64,000 bases of DNA. It comes from Aerococcus urinaeequi. Lineage in GTDB: Bacteria; Bacillota; Bacilli; Lactobacillales; Aerococcaceae. The notes under the pieces were generated by a model. The model had not been told where the DNA came from. It was given only the letters and a program-made list of their open reading frames with translations, and did not search any database. The position numbers and the translations under genes are program-made. Positions 51,875 through 61,992 of this stretch are shown in pieces. The stretch is from contig NZ_CP014162.1 in NCBI RefSeq assembly GCF_001543205.1, positions 248,001 through 312,000 on the forward strand. The letters run 5' to 3'. How positions within the stretch are numbered: position 1 is the stretch's first letter; the number at the start of each line of letters is the position of its first letter.

Positions 51875-53329
51875 TTATTTCCCTTTTTTCTTGGCTTTTT
51901 TCAGTTTACGGGCCATTTGTTTGGCTTGTAATTCAGCGACACGGTTCTTGTTGCGGTTACCGCCACCACCAAATCCACCGAAGCCACCGCCTCCTAGGCC
52001 ACCCATCATATTTTGAAGAGCGCCCATGTTGCCGTTAGACATAGCTGACATCAATTTACGTGACTCGTTAAATTGTTTAATCAACCGGTTCACTTCTTGT
52101 AATGTAGTAGCTGAACCTTTTGCAATCCGGCGACGACGAGATTGGCTAATTGAATCTGGATTTTCACGTTCAAATGGGGTCATCGATTGAATCATGGCTC
52201 TAGTTTGAGCCATTTGCTTTGGATCAACATTTAAGTCATCCAAATTCCCCATCTTATTCATACCTGGAATCATCTTCAAGATATCCTTCATTGAACCCAT
52301 TTTATTCATTTGGTCCATATTTTTGATGAAGTCATTGAAGTCATAGGTATTTTCACGCATCTTAGCTGCCATCGCTTCTGCTTCATTTTCATCAAACTCA
52401 GCTTGGGCTTTCTCGATAAGGGTTAACATATCCCCCATACCCAAAATTCGGTTAGACATACGGTCTGGGTAGAAGCGCTCAATCTCGTTTAATTTCTCAC
52501 CAGTACCCGTAAATTTAATCGGTTTACCAGTTACAGAAACGATAGATAAGGCCGCACCACCACGGGTGTCACCATCTAATTTTGTTAAGACAACCCCTGT
52601 GATATCCAACTCTTCGTCAAAGGCCTTAGCAACGTTGGCTGCCTCTTGACCAGTCATCGAGTCAACAGTTAATAAGATTTCATCCGGATTAACGGCTGCT
52701 TTAATATCTTTTAACTCAGTCATTAACCGTTCGTCAATTTGTAGACGACCGGCCGTATCGATGAAGACTAGGTCATGGCCATTCATTTTGGCATGTTCAA
52801 TCGCTTGAGTCGCAATCTCAACCGGACTTACTTGGTCACCCAAAGTAAAGACTGGTAAGTCTAATTGTTGACCGATTGTTTGTAACTGGTTGATAGCAGC
52901 TGGACGGTAAATATCGCCGGCTACCAGCAAGGGTTTCTTGTGGTCATTTTTCTTCAAGAAAGCTGCTAACTTACCAACGGTAGTTGTTTTCCCGGCACCT
53001 TGAAGCCCCGCCATCATAATCACGGTTGGTGGTGTGGTTGCGAATTGAATATCTTCGTGTTCTCCACCCATTAAGTCAGTTAATTCGTCGTTTACAATTT
53101 TCACGACTTGTTGCGCTGGCGATAGTGATTGTAATACTTCACTGTTTAGCGCACGTTCATTGACACGTTTAACAAAGTTTTTAACTACTTTGAAGTTTAC
53201 GTCAGCTTCTAATAAAGCCAAACGTACTTCACGCATCATTTCTTTTAAATCGCCCTCGGTAATTTTACCCTTCTTACCCATGTTTTGGACAGCGCCTTGT
53301 AGCCTATCCGATAAACTTTCGAAAGCCAT
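51875..53329 (-). CDS. ffh: Signal recognition particle GTPase Ffh
   Basis: SRP54 homologue, 484 residues from the ATG at 53329 (MAFESLSDRLQGAVQNMGKK; a GTG at 53341 abuts the ribosome site and is less likely). NG domain: GLQGAGKTTTVGKLA, DTAGRLQIDERLM, TKLDGDTRGGAAL. M domain: MIPGMNKMG and the RRRRIAKGSATTLQEVNRLI RNA-binding segment, then a Gly-rich linker and basic tail (MARKLKKAKKKGK). Confidence 0.97.
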   Translation of the reverse strand: MAFESLSDRLQGAVQNMGKKGKITEGDLKEMMREVRLALLEADVNFKVVKNFVKRVNERALNSEVLQSLSPAQQVVKIVNDELTDLMGGEHEDIQFATTPPTVIMMAGLQGAGKTTTVGKLAAFLKKNDHKKPLLVAGDIYRPAAINQLQTIGQQLDLPVFTLGDQVSPVEIATQAIEHAKMNGHDLVFIDTAGRLQIDERLMTELKDIKAAVNPDEILLTVDSMTGQEAANVAKAFDEELDITGVVLTKLDGDTRGGAALSIVSVTGKPIKFTGTGEKLNEIERFYPDRMSNRILGMGDMLTLIEKAQAEFDENEAEAMAAKMRENTYDFNDFIKNMDQMNKMGSMKDILKMIPGMNKMGNLDDLNVDPKQMAQTRAMIQSMTPFERENPDSISQSRRRRIAKGSATTLQEVNRLIKQFNESRKLMSAMSNGNMGALQNMMGGLGGGGFGGFGGGGNRNKNRVAELQAKQMARKLKKAKKKGK

Positions 53330-53389
53330 TCTTGGTAACACTCCTTATTTATTCATTCATCTTAAGCATTCAATTCGGACCTGTATTTG

Positions 53390-53752
53390 TTAAAATTCTT
53401 CACTTGCTTCATCACGGTTGTCGATCGCAATTAATTGCTTCATATAGTCCGCTAGTTGCGTATCATCTGGGTATTTTTCTGCTACATAAGTAGCCATTTT
53501 TTCCCCTACCGCTTCACGGGCATAATAATCACGCGCTAAATGCAAATGGTTTTCATACTTCAACAAACTCTTTTCTGTCCGGCGAATGTTATCATAAACT
53601 GCTTGTCTTGACACATCAAAATGTTCTGCGATTTCCCCTAAAGAAAAATCCTCAGCATAGTACAGTTCAATATAAACACGTTGTTTTTCAGTTAATAAAT
53701 CCCCATAGAAAATCAACAGGGTATTCATTTCATTTGTTTTTTGAATCTCCAT
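53390..53752 (-). CDS. ylxM: YlxM family putative SRP regulator
   Basis: A 120-residue sigma-70-region-4-like HTH protein: LLTEKQRVYIELYYAEDFSL, GEIAEHFDVSRQAVYDNIRR. Family members (YlxM/p13) lie immediately upstream of ffh and modulate SRP GTPase in streptococci. Same arrangement here. Confidence 0.95.
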   Translation of the reverse strand: MEIQKTNEMNTLLIFYGDLLTEKQRVYIELYYAEDFSLGEIAEHFDVSRQAVYDNIRRTEKSLLKYENHLHLARDYYAREAVGEKMATYVAEKYPDDTQLADYMKQLIAIDNRDEASEEF

Positions 53753-53912
53753 CTAAGCCTCTTCTATCTGTCTAAAATTTGTCAAGCAGTTTTCCTTTAC
53801 AAGTGTTTAGTATACACTATCAAACCCACTGAATCAACGAAATGCCCCAAGTCGATTTGAGTGTTTTGATTGATTAACTACGCCATTTATATGCGGAACA
53901 CTCTGGGATTTA

Positions 53913-53942
53913 AAAAAATCGAGGACTAATTATAGCCCCCGA
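53913..53942 (-). terminator. Terminator of the P-type ATPase gene
   Basis: On the minus strand TCGGGGGC pairs with GTCCTCGA (two G-U) and runs into TTTTTTTAAA. Confidence 0.7.
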
Positions 53943-53963
53943 CCTTTCGCATTTATTTGATGA

Positions 53964-56747
53964 TTAAGCTTCTGGATCTTTCAGTCCAGCTAATTTTTTC
54001 ACTAAATATACTAGTCCCGTAATCACTAGCACAATTGCAAGGATAATACCCCACGTCATCAGCGTCAATGGTTCTGTACCAAAGACATTGTTTAAGAACG
54101 GTACATAAACGACCATTAACTGTAACACTACAGAGAAAGCAATTGCCACAAGTAATAATTTGTTTTGGAAGAAGGTTTTATCTAACCCAAATCCATTTAA
54201 ACGACGTACATTTAAGATATGGAATAGTTGTGCAACCGCCATGTAAGTAAATGTGGCTGTTTGAGCATATACTAAGCCCATTGCAAATATGTTATGGAAT
54301 AAGTAGAATACCCCGAAGGCACCTAGACCAATAATCACACCTGAGATGATAATCCGACTTAAGAATGTCTTATTGACTAAACCAGATTCCGGATTTCTTG
54401 GTGGATGTTCCATAACATTTGCTTCTGCTTTTTCATAGGCTAAAGCAATCGCTGGACCAATATCTACTAGTAGGTTTAAGAATAAGATGTGTAGTGGTTG
54501 AATTGGCATTGGTAACATAAAGACAATCGTCGTTAGGATTGCCACAATCTCTACCATGTTACACGCGAATAAGAAGGAAATGTATTTTTTGATATTTTCA
54601 AAAATGATACGTCCTTCACGAACAGCATCTACAATCGTACCAAAAGCATCATCGGTTAAAATCATGTCAGAAGCTTCTTTAGCAACCTCAGTACCACGAA
54701 TACCCATAGCGACACCGATATCCGCACCATTTAAGGCCGGTGCATCATTGACCCCATCACCAGTCATCGCAACAACGTCCCCTTCATCTTGGAAGGCACG
54801 AACGATTTGTAATTTATTTTCCGGTGATACCCGGGCAAATACAGCCACATCACGGATTTTATCAATAAAGTCTTTATCCTCATGAATAGCATCTAATTCT
54901 TTACCAGTCATGGTATTTTCATGGTTTTCAATCCCAATATCACGTGCAATCACTGAAGCAGTTCTTGGGTGGTCTCCCGTAATCATTTTCACCTGAATAC
55001 CAGCCGCCTGTGTTTGGGCTATAGCATCTTTCACGTCTTGACGTGGTGGATCAATAATACCGAATAAACCATCAATCGTTAAACTATTGGTATGATTTTC
55101 TAACCAAGCTTCCATATCGTCAGCGACTTTATCCGCGTCCCCTTGGTCTTTAAGGGTATATGAAGCCAGCGCAATCACTCGGTTGCCATCTTCTGTTAAG
55201 ACATTATTCTTCTCTTGCCAGAAATCGACTTCACCTTCTTCAGTTGCCACTAAATCTAGGACCACATCCATGGCACCTTTTACGATTAGGCGGTGGATGT
55301 TATTTGGAAATTGGTAAAGTGCTGCCATATATTTCTTCTCAGAATCAAATGGAATTTCTTGGACAAGTTTATAGTCATTGTCTTTTTCCCACTGCGGTGA
55401 TAGACCGACTTTATGGCCTAATACCGTTAAGGCACCATCTGTTGGGTCACCTTTAATGGTATATGGGTCTTGATTATCTTCGTCTTCTAATTCAGCTGCT
55501 TCTTCATCATCTAGTTGATCACGTTCGATTAAACGGGCATCAGATGACAAGTAACCGTCCGTAATCAATTTCAATAAGACAGCCTTGTTGTCGCTTAAAT
55601 CGTCAACATCTTCAATTGAATCAATATCGAAAGTTACTTTTTCCGCATCTTTTGTAATATCGCCTTCAGGTGTATAGCCTGAACCTGAAACTTCATATTG
55701 AACATCATTTTTAATAATTAAACTTTCAACCATCATCTGGTTTTCTGTTAAAGTACCTGTCTTGTCTGACGCAATAATTGATGTAGATCCTAAGGTTTCA
55801 ACTGCAGAAAGCGTCTTAACTAACGCTTGGTGCTTTACCATCGTCTGCATACCATTTGATAAGGTAATCGTTTGAACAGCTGGCATAGCTTCAGGAATCG
55901 CTGCTACGGCAAGAATAACCGCAATATGCAAGATTTCACTTGCTGGATTACCATTAAATAAACCAATTGCTACAACTAAAGCTGCTGCTACAAAAGCCAC
56001 TATAATAAGGGCTTTACCCAGTTGGTCAACTTCCTTATCTAAAGGCGTTTGTTGATCTTTGTCACCAGTCATCATTTCAGAAATACGGCCAACTTCAGTT
56101 TCCATTCCCGTACCAGTTACAACAACTTGCGCCTTACCACGCGTCACTGCAGTACCTGAAAAGACCATATTTAATCGGTCACCAATAGACTCTTCTTCAT
56201 CATAAGTCGCTTCTGGATCCTTATCTACCGCTTCAGACTCACCAGTCAATGAAGCCTCCATCACAGCAAAGTTGTTGCTCGTTAATAAACGACCATCTGC
56301 AGCAATAGCGTCCCCTTCAGCAAGAACCATCACATCACCTGGGACTAATTGAGATGAATCAATTTCCACCTCTTCCCCGTTTCGGATCACATGTACACTA
56401 GTATTGACCATATCCTGCAAGGCTTCTACGGATTTTTGCGCTTTCGTTTCTACAAAATATCCAGTCAGCACCGAAATCAAAACGGCCAGCATCACGGCTA
56501 TAGCTTCAATCCAATCACCCATTGCAATTGAAATTATGGCTGCGACGGCTAGTAAATAAACGATAATATTATTTAAATTATCTAATAGGATCTCCCACTT
56601 AGACTTACTATCCGATTCTTGTAACTTATTTTCCCCATAGGTTTCTAAACGTTCAGAAACTTCATGGTCACTCAATCCTTCAGTCTTCGATGTTTCTAAA
56701 TCATCAATGACCTCTTGTAACTTTTTTTGATAAATGTTTTTGCTCAT
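53964..56747 (-). CDS. P-type cation ATPase, Ca2+-transporting type (P2)
   Basis: Ten-helix pump of 927 residues. N-terminal cation ATPase domain, actuator loop LTGESEAVDKD, TM4 AVAAIPEAMPAVQTITLSNG with the ion-site Glu, phosphorylation DKTGTLTENQMMVE, KGDPTDGALTVL, hinge MTGDGVNDAPALNGADIGVA, TM5 NMVEIVAIL and TM6 LFLNLLVDIGPAIALAYEK. Asn and Glu in TM5 and Asn and Asp in TM6 match Ca2+ site residues of SERCA-type pumps, but the TM6 Thr is Val. Ca2+ export is likely; Na+ or Mn2+ cannot be excluded. Confidence 0.9.
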   Translation of the reverse strand: MSKNIYQKKLQEVIDDLETSKTEGLSDHEVSERLETYGENKLQESDSKSKWEILLDNLNNIIVYLLAVAAIISIAMGDWIEAIAVMLAVLISVLTGYFVETKAQKSVEALQDMVNTSVHVIRNGEEVEIDSSQLVPGDVMVLAEGDAIAADGRLLTSNNFAVMEASLTGESEAVDKDPEATYDEEESIGDRLNMVFSGTAVTRGKAQVVVTGTGMETEVGRISEMMTGDKDQQTPLDKEVDQLGKALIIVAFVAAALVVAIGLFNGNPASEILHIAVILAVAAIPEAMPAVQTITLSNGMQTMVKHQALVKTLSAVETLGSTSIIASDKTGTLTENQMMVESLIIKNDVQYEVSGSGYTPEGDITKDAEKVTFDIDSIEDVDDLSDNKAVLLKLITDGYLSSDARLIERDQLDDEEAAELEDEDNQDPYTIKGDPTDGALTVLGHKVGLSPQWEKDNDYKLVQEIPFDSEKKYMAALYQFPNNIHRLIVKGAMDVVLDLVATEEGEVDFWQEKNNVLTEDGNRVIALASYTLKDQGDADKVADDMEAWLENHTNSLTIDGLFGIIDPPRQDVKDAIAQTQAAGIQVKMITGDHPRTASVIARDIGIENHENTMTGKELDAIHEDKDFIDKIRDVAVFARVSPENKLQIVRAFQDEGDVVAMTGDGVNDAPALNGADIGVAMGIRGTEVAKEASDMILTDDAFGTIVDAVREGRIIFENIKKYISFLFACNMVEIVAILTTIVFMLPMPIQPLHILFLNLLVDIGPAIALAYEKAEANVMEHPPRNPESGLVNKTFLSRIIISGVIIGLGAFGVFYLFHNIFAMGLVYAQTATFTYMAVAQLFHILNVRRLNGFGLDKTFFQNKLLLVAIAFSVVLQLMVVYVPFLNNVFGTEPLTLMTWGIILAIVLVITGLVYLVKKLAGLKDPEA

Positions 56748-56892
56748 CGCCTCATCCTTTCTTTAATAGAACGTTCAGCTCTATTTATATATTATGTTAA
56801 CATAATATTTTATCCATTAAAAATCATACAGACTGCCGTTAATATATTATTTAGGTGAAGCAAAATTTTACAAGCAGGTATTTTCCCGTCAG

Positions 56893-56921
56893 AAAAAGGT
56901 TGGAAGCATTACCTCCAACCT
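56893..56921 (-). terminator. Terminator of the deacylase gene
   Basis: AGGTTGGA (56897-56904) pairs with TCCAACCT (56914-56921) and gives a T run on the minus strand. Confidence 0.8.
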
Positions 56922-56949
56922 CAATATTTTTTATATTTTTTTCTATTAC

Positions 56950-57438
56950 TTAAAAATCTGCCACCGTCACCGAATGTCCATTAGCTTCAATCAAATCTAC
57001 TAAATCTTGTCCTTTTAGCCAAATCGTCGCCGTATTTTCATTAGGATGCACACCAATCAGATGATCATCCGCTACCAATTGTCGGTCCAAATAATAAGCA
57101 ATCTTCAAATCATGGTCATTCAATAAACCTAAAGGCGACACCGCACCAGGCGTTAAGCCCATCAAAGCCAGCAAATCTTTATCCGACCCAAAAGATAATC
57201 GACGCGTATTAAACTGGTCCCGAAAAGCCTTTAAATCAACCCGCTTATCCCCTTGCACCGAAATTAAATAATACTGACGCTTCTTATCATCCCGAATAAA
57301 TAAGTTTTTCGCATCCGCCTCAGGATAAGGTAAATCAATTTCCACCAGCTCAGCCATATCATAAACCGCCTTATGGTCAGTCACCTCGTACTCAATTTCC
57401 TGGTCATTCAAAAAATCATAAACTGCAGCTTTATCCAT
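56950..57438 (-). CDS. YbaK/ProX-type aminoacyl-tRNA deacylase (PrdX-like)
   Basis: Free-standing editing domain of 162 residues, MDKAAVYDFLNDQEIEYEVT, DAKNLFIRDDKKRQYYLISV with the catalytic Lys region, RRLSFGSDKDLLALMGLTPG and AVSPLGLLNDHDLKI. Relatives clear mischarged Ala-tRNAPro. A TTG-initiated longer reading is rejected in favour of ATG at 57438. Confidence 0.9.
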   Translation of the reverse strand: MDKAAVYDFLNDQEIEYEVTDHKAVYDMAELVEIDLPYPEADAKNLFIRDDKKRQYYLISVQGDKRVDLKAFRDQFNTRRLSFGSDKDLLALMGLTPGAVSPLGLLNDHDLKIAYYLDRQLVADDHLIGVHPNENTATIWLKGQDLVDLIEANGHSVTVADF

Positions 57439-57513
57439 CAAAATGTAAAACTACCCTTTCTAAAATGGCGTAACTGGTCTAGTTATTATGTATTTATACG
57501 ATAAATAACTTGT

Positions 57514-58398
57514 CTACTTAGCATCCGTTAAAGCTTGCTTAGCCAACAACAATGAGCCTGTAATCCCAGCATTATCACCTAGCTTAGGTAACTGGATATA
57601 ATCTGTCATTGCTGGCAATTCAACATAATTAGCAAGCGCTTTTTCTACTTGTGTACGAATCTTATCCAATAATTGATCTTGATGCATCACGCCACCACCT
57701 AGTACGACGCGTTCCGGCGCTAAAGTTAAAGTATAGTTGGCAATGGCTTGACCTAAATAATTTGCCACATAGTCCCAGACTTCATGATCTGAAGGTAAGT
57801 CAGCACCTTTAATGCCTGTCCGTTTTTCGATGGCAGGTCCTGACACAAGTCCTTCAATACAATTGCCATGGAATGGACAAGCCCCTTCAAAGTGGTCATG
57901 AGGGTCTTGAGCAACTTTAATATGGCCCATTTCCGGATGACTGTGTGCATGGTAAATTTCCCCGTTCATAGAGAAACCACCACCAACACCAGTCCCAATG
58001 GTTAAATAAAGGCAAGATTTAGCACCTTTTGCAGCACCCATCGTGTTTTCAGCAAGTGACGCGCCATTTACATCCGTTGTCCAAGCAATCGGTTTATCAC
58101 CAAACCACGCTTTCATTTGCCCAACAAAATCATAATTTTGCCAAGGCAATTTTGGCGTTGAGGTGATATAACCATAAGTTGGCGAGTCATGATTGATGTC
58201 GATCGGGCCAAAAGATGAAATACCAAAACTTTCCACTTCATATCGGTCAAAGAAAGTTTTTACTTCACCCATGGTTTCTTCTGGAACCGTCGTATCAATA
58301 CGCACTTGGTCAATAATATTTAAGTCTTCGTCAGCTACCGCACAGATAAACTTCGTGCCTCCAGCCTCTATACCACCATATAATAAATCTCTTGTCAT
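57514..58398 (-). CDS. ROK family fructokinase
   Basis: Sugar kinase of 294 residues from the ATG at 58398, which has GGAGG upstream; a longer frame from 58443 is rejected. LYGGIEAGGTKFICAVADED, TDVNGASLAENTMGAAKGA, LYLTIGTGVGGGFSMNGEIY, and the zinc site GHIKVAQDPHDHFEGACPFH and GNCIEGLVSGPAIEK are typical of Bacillus/Streptococcus ScrK-type fructokinases. The PTS sugar genes at 33-40 kb are far away; no sucrose genes adjoin it. Confidence 0.92.
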   Translation of the reverse strand: MTRDLLYGGIEAGGTKFICAVADEDLNIIDQVRIDTTVPEETMGEVKTFFDRYEVESFGISSFGPIDINHDSPTYGYITSTPKLPWQNYDFVGQMKAWFGDKPIAWTTDVNGASLAENTMGAAKGAKSCLYLTIGTGVGGGFSMNGEIYHAHSHPEMGHIKVAQDPHDHFEGACPFHGNCIEGLVSGPAIEKRTGIKGADLPSDHEVWDYVANYLGQAIANYTLTLAPERVVLGGGVMHQDQLLDKIRTQVEKALANYVELPAMTDYIQLPKLGDNAGITGSLLLAKQALTDAK

Positions 58399-58417
58399 GA
58401 TTAATTGCCTCCAATTA

Positions 58418-58462
58418 TTGGTATCGTTTCCAACATTATACAATACTTTCTACAATTGTAAA
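58418..58462 (-). promoter_or_regulatory. Fructokinase promoter with LacI/CcpA-type operator
   Basis: Minus-strand TTTACA (58457-58462) and TATAAT (58435-58440), 16 bp apart. At the expected start point is TTGGTATCGTTTCCAA (58418-58433), an almost symmetric dyad with central CG as used by LacI-family proteins including CcpA. Confidence 0.6.
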
Positions 58463-58499
58463 AAAAGAGAGAGATGACACTTTGTCATAACCTCTCTCC
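58461..58499 (-). terminator. Terminator of serA
   Basis: On the minus strand GAGAGAGG...ATGAC pairs with GTCAT...CTCTCTC, followed by a run of seven T. It overlaps the -35 of the downstream fructokinase promoter by a base or two. Confidence 0.8.
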
Positions 58500-58535
58500 A
58501 AATTTGTTTAAGCGTCATACGCTAGACACTACTAT

Positions 58536-59756
58536 TTAAACTTCTTCAAAGAATTGACCTGGATGCTCAATTGCACGTACACGAACAATATCTGGAATCT
58601 CCTCTAATTTTGCGACTAAACGCTCAACTTTCTCATGATCTAATTCCTCTAAATCGACTAATGTATAAGCAAAGTCACCACGACCACGGTTCACCATATT
58701 CGCAATATTCATTCCTTGTTCCGCCACAAAGCTTGAAATCTTACCAATCATGTTTGGAATGTTACGATTAATAATGGTGATACGAACTGGTGAATTAAAG
58801 CTCATTTGTACAGATGGGAAGTTAACTGAATTTACAATATCCCCTGTCTGTAAAAAGCGTTTTAAGTTTCCAGCTGCCATACGGGCACAATTGATTTCTG
58901 CTTCCTCAGTAGAAGCACCTAAATGTGGTAACACACGGATTTTTTCATGGTGTAATAATTCTGCATCCGCAAAGTCCGTAGTATACCCACCAATACGGTT
59001 GTCATTAACAGCTTTTAAAACTGCTTCCTTATCTACAATCGGACCACGAGCAAAGTTATATAATTGTACATCTTCTTTCATCATAGCCAACTCACGTTCG
59101 CCAATCATACCACGGGTTGAATCCATTAAAGGTACGTGAACAGTAATAAAATCACAGATTTTTAATAAATCATCTAATTCCATCACACGGTTAACACGAC
59201 GTGAAATACTCCAGGCAGTATCTACAGACACATATGGGTCATAACCATACACTTCAATCCCTAAACGGTAAGCATCGTTAGCGATCATAGCACCAATAGC
59301 ACCTAAACCGATAATACCTAGTTTCTTACCTTCTAATTCATTTCCAGCAAATTGTTTCTTGTTCGCTTCAACAATCGCTTCAACATCATCATCTGGACCA
59401 AACTTGTAATTTTGTATCCATTCATGTCCTTGTAAAATAGGACGAACAGATAATAATAAATTAGCTAGTACTAACTCTTTAACCGCATTCGCATTCGCAC
59501 CAGGGGTGTTGAATACAACAATTCCCGCCTCAGTAGCACGTTGAATTGGGATATTATTTGTACCCGCACCAGCTCGCGCAATCGCTTTTAATGAATCGTT
59601 AAATGTTATATCATGCAAATCTTTAGAACGTAAAATCAATGCATCTGGATCATCATTTTCATTAATGGCATATTTCGCTCGTTCAAAACGCTCCATACCT
59701 TCAGCAGCAATCGCATTATAAGTTGTTAATTGATAAACTTTATCTTTTAATTCCAT
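58536..59756 (-). CDS. serA: D-3-phosphoglycerate dehydrogenase
   Basis: First enzyme of serine synthesis, 406 residues from the ATG at 59756 (MELKDKVYQLTTYNAIAAEG), which has GGAGG 13 bases before it; a longer frame begins at 59792. LKAIARAGAGTNNIPIQRAT, NAD site LGIIGLGAIGAMIANDAYRL, catalytic NFARGPIVDKEAVL, VLPHLGASTEEAEINCARMA, and a C-terminal ACT domain (ITIINRNIPNMIGKISSFVA) for serine feedback. Downstream of serC; no serB in the window. Confidence 0.95.
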   Translation of the reverse strand: MELKDKVYQLTTYNAIAAEGMERFERAKYAINENDDPDALILRSKDLHDITFNDSLKAIARAGAGTNNIPIQRATEAGIVVFNTPGANANAVKELVLANLLLSVRPILQGHEWIQNYKFGPDDDVEAIVEANKKQFAGNELEGKKLGIIGLGAIGAMIANDAYRLGIEVYGYDPYVSVDTAWSISRRVNRVMELDDLLKICDFITVHVPLMDSTRGMIGERELAMMKEDVQLYNFARGPIVDKEAVLKAVNDNRIGGYTTDFADAELLHHEKIRVLPHLGASTEEAEINCARMAAGNLKRFLQTGDIVNSVNFPSVQMSFNSPVRITIINRNIPNMIGKISSFVAEQGMNIANMVNRGRGDFAYTLVDLEELDHEKVERLVAKLEEIPDIVRVRAIEHPGQFFEEV

Positions 59757-59861
59757 TTGTTCAATAATTCCTCCATACTTTAAAACGGGCATAACATCCG
59801 GTTACATGTCGATTAATTACGATCATTATAATGTAAGCCGAATATTTAAGTCGTTGATAGG

Positions 59862-60944
59862 CTATTTATTTTCTTCTTCAAATGCCTTCATAAATGCTAC
59901 TAGTGCTTTAACCCCTTCTAATGGGAAAGCATTATATAAACTAGCGCGCATACCACCCACTGAACGGTGACCTTTTAATTGTTTGAATCCAGCAGCATCC
60001 GCTTCAGCGATAAATTTCTTATCTAATTCAGGTTCATTCGTTAAGAAGGGAATATTGGTTAATGAACGGTTTTCTACTTTTACATGATTTACAAATAAAT
60101 CAGATTGATCAATGTAGTCATACAATAAGTTCGCACGTTCTTTAGCATTCGCATACATTGCTTCTTGTCCGCCTTGTGCTGCTACCCATTCTAATACTAA
60201 ACCAACCATATAAATCGCAAATGTTGGTGGTGTATTAATCATAGAACCTTTATCTGCTTGTGTTGCATAAGAGAAGAAGTCTGGTAGAGATTTATCTTCT
60301 TTCAGTAAATCTTCACGCACAATGACAATTGTCACCCCTGAAGGTCCCAAGTTCTTTTGTGCACCAGCATAAATTAAACCGAAATCTTCTACTTTATAGT
60401 CATTCGCTAAGATATTAGAAGACATATCCGCTACTAAAGTCACACCATCAAAAGCTGGGATATCATGGAAAGTTACCCCGCCGATTGTTTCGTTAGTTGT
60501 GATATGTAAGTAAGCAGCTTCTGAATCAACAGCTTCAGCAGCAAAATCTGGTACAGAAGTAAAACCGTCCGCTTTAGAAGAAGCAATCTCTTCAACCGTT
60601 ACATCATCTAAAACTTGCGCAGCTTTAATAGCTTTTGTAGCCCATGAACCAGTATTCACATATTGAACCTTTTGTCCTTTCGCAAGGTTTGCTGGTACCA
60701 TTGTGAATTGTTGTGTTGCCCCACCCTGTAAGAATAAAACTTTATAATTATCAGGAATGTGCATCAAATCGCGTAATTGTTGTTCAGCTCGTTCGATAAT
60801 ATCAACGAAGGAGGATGAGCGGTGACTCAATTCCATCACGGACATTTCTGTACCGTTGTAATTTAAAAGTTCCGCTTGTGCTTGTTCTAATACAGCCTTG
60901 GGCAATACTGCCGGACCAGCTGAGAAATTATAAACAGTTGTCAT
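59862..60944 (-). CDS. serC: Phosphoserine aminotransferase
   Basis: PLP enzyme of 360 residues from the ATG at 60944 behind GGAGGAAAAGAA; the longer frame from 61016 is rejected. [59 protein letters not shown], Schiff-base Lys in [19 protein letters not shown] and [20 protein letters not shown]. Forms an operon with serA. Confidence 0.97.
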   Translation of the reverse strand: MTTVYNFSAGPAVLPKAVLEQAQAELLNYNGTEMSVMELSHRSSSFVDIIERAEQQLRDLMHIPDNYKVLFLQGGATQQFTMVPANLAKGQKVQYVNTGSWATKAIKAAQVLDDVTVEEIASSKADGFTSVPDFAAEAVDSEAAYLHITTNETIGGVTFHDIPAFDGVTLVADMSSNILANDYKVEDFGLIYAGAQKNLGPSGVTIVIVREDLLKEDKSLPDFFSYATQADKGSMINTPPTFAIYMVGLVLEWVAAQGGQEAMYANAKERANLLYDYIDQSDLFVNHVKVENRSLTNIPFLTNEPELDKKFIAEADAAGFKQLKGHRSVGGMRASLYNAFPLEGVKALVAFMKAFEEENK

Positions 60945-61278
60945 TTCTTTTCCTCCATCTATAGGTTTGCATATTTTGAACGACTTCACATCGTCATAAC
61001 TATTATATGCTTTCATCTAATTTTAATCTACCCTTATTTCAACTTATTTTTCTCTCATTTTTAAACCGAATAATACTTTGTGCACGCTAAAACAGAATAT
61101 AATCTTTAATTTTAAGAGTTTTGTACGTTAATAAACCTACATTTCACAAATCGGTTTGCTTAAAGTTCGTAAATAAAAAAATAGAAAACATACTTATTTC
61201 TAACCAATTAGTACATATATTGTCCTTTCTAAATTAAATAAGTTATAATTTTATAAAAGAGTTTGAGGGAGTGAGAAT
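60945..61278. other. Divergent intergenic region serC / LURP-one copy 2
   Basis: AT-rich. A plausible rightward promoter is TTGTCC (61220-61225) with TATAAT (61244-61249), 18 bp apart, followed by GAGGGAG ahead of the ATG at 61279. No clear serC promoter or T-box-like structure was identified. Confidence 0.5.
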
Positions 61279-61764
61279 ATGAAATTATATATGAAGCAAA
61301 AGTTATTTTCATTAAAGCAGGATTTTAATATTTACGACCACAATCAAACACCCCTGTTTCGTGTATCTAGCAAATTATTTTCAGTTGGTCGCCAATTACG
61401 GATTTACGATGCCCTAACAGATGAGGAACTAGCTTATGTAAAAGAATCGCCTTTTCGCTTTTTAACCCAGCTAAAGGTCTACAAAGGCAATGATTATATA
61501 GCTACTATCCAACAAAAAATGACTTTATTTAAAACCAAAATGGCCATTCAAGATATAGGATGGACAATTCAAGGAGACTTTTTAGGTTGGAATTATATCA
61601 TCAAAGATGAAAAAAATCAGACAATTGCGGAGGTTAAAGCAAAAATGCTATCTTGGTCAGATACGTTTGAAATTACGATTGATGATACTGAAGTAGATCC
61701 TATTATTGTCCTCGCGATTATTCTTGCGATTGATACCATCCGCGACAAGCAACAATCTGGTTGA
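61279..61764 (+). CDS. LURP-one-related / YxjI-like protein (copy 2)
   Basis: A 161-residue paralogue of the protein at 4700-5191: same MKLYMK start, same strand units (LFRVSSKLFSVGRQLRIYDA, QTIAEVKAKMLSWSDTFEIT) and the same hydrophobic end (IIVLAILAIDTIRD-like). Overall identity looks to be around a third, so this is an old duplication. Own promoter. Function unknown as for copy 1. Confidence 0.8.
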   Translation: MKLYMKQKLFSLKQDFNIYDHNQTPLFRVSSKLFSVGRQLRIYDALTDEELAYVKESPFRFLTQLKVYKGNDYIATIQQKMTLFKTKMAIQDIGWTIQGDFLGWNYIIKDEKNQTIAEVKAKMLSWSDTFEITIDDTEVDPIIVLAIILAIDTIRDKQQSG

Positions 61765-61804
61765 GAAACGTAAAAATGATGACCGATAACAAAGCTGAAA
61801 TCGC

Positions 61805-61927
61805 TATAATAGAGGTGTACTGAAAATACACCCCAACAATTTTCAGTACATCAATTCACTTTAGCGCCACAGCTTAATTTTTTTCTTCAATACAAACAGG
61901 CCTGCTCTCATTCCAGGCCTGTTTTTT
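61805..61927 (+). ncRNA. Candidate small RNA
   Basis: TATAAT (61805-61810) is followed at about +1 by the inverted repeat TGTACTGAAAA (61816-61826) / TTTTCAGTACA (61840-61850), then about 45 bases of linker and a strong terminator. No open frame with ribosome site is seen within. The -35 is weak. A transcript near 110 nt is possible; alternatively this is only the tail of the upstream gene. Confidence 0.35.
61894..61927 (+). terminator. Intrinsic terminator
   Basis: AAACAGGCCTG and CAGGCCTGTTT form a perfect 11-bp stem with an eight-base loop and a T run. Confidence 0.9.
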
Positions 61928-61992
61928 ATGGATAAATTTCAGAAATTGCTTATGGTAGAATGTAGAAAAGACAGTCTAAAGTAGGTGAAATA

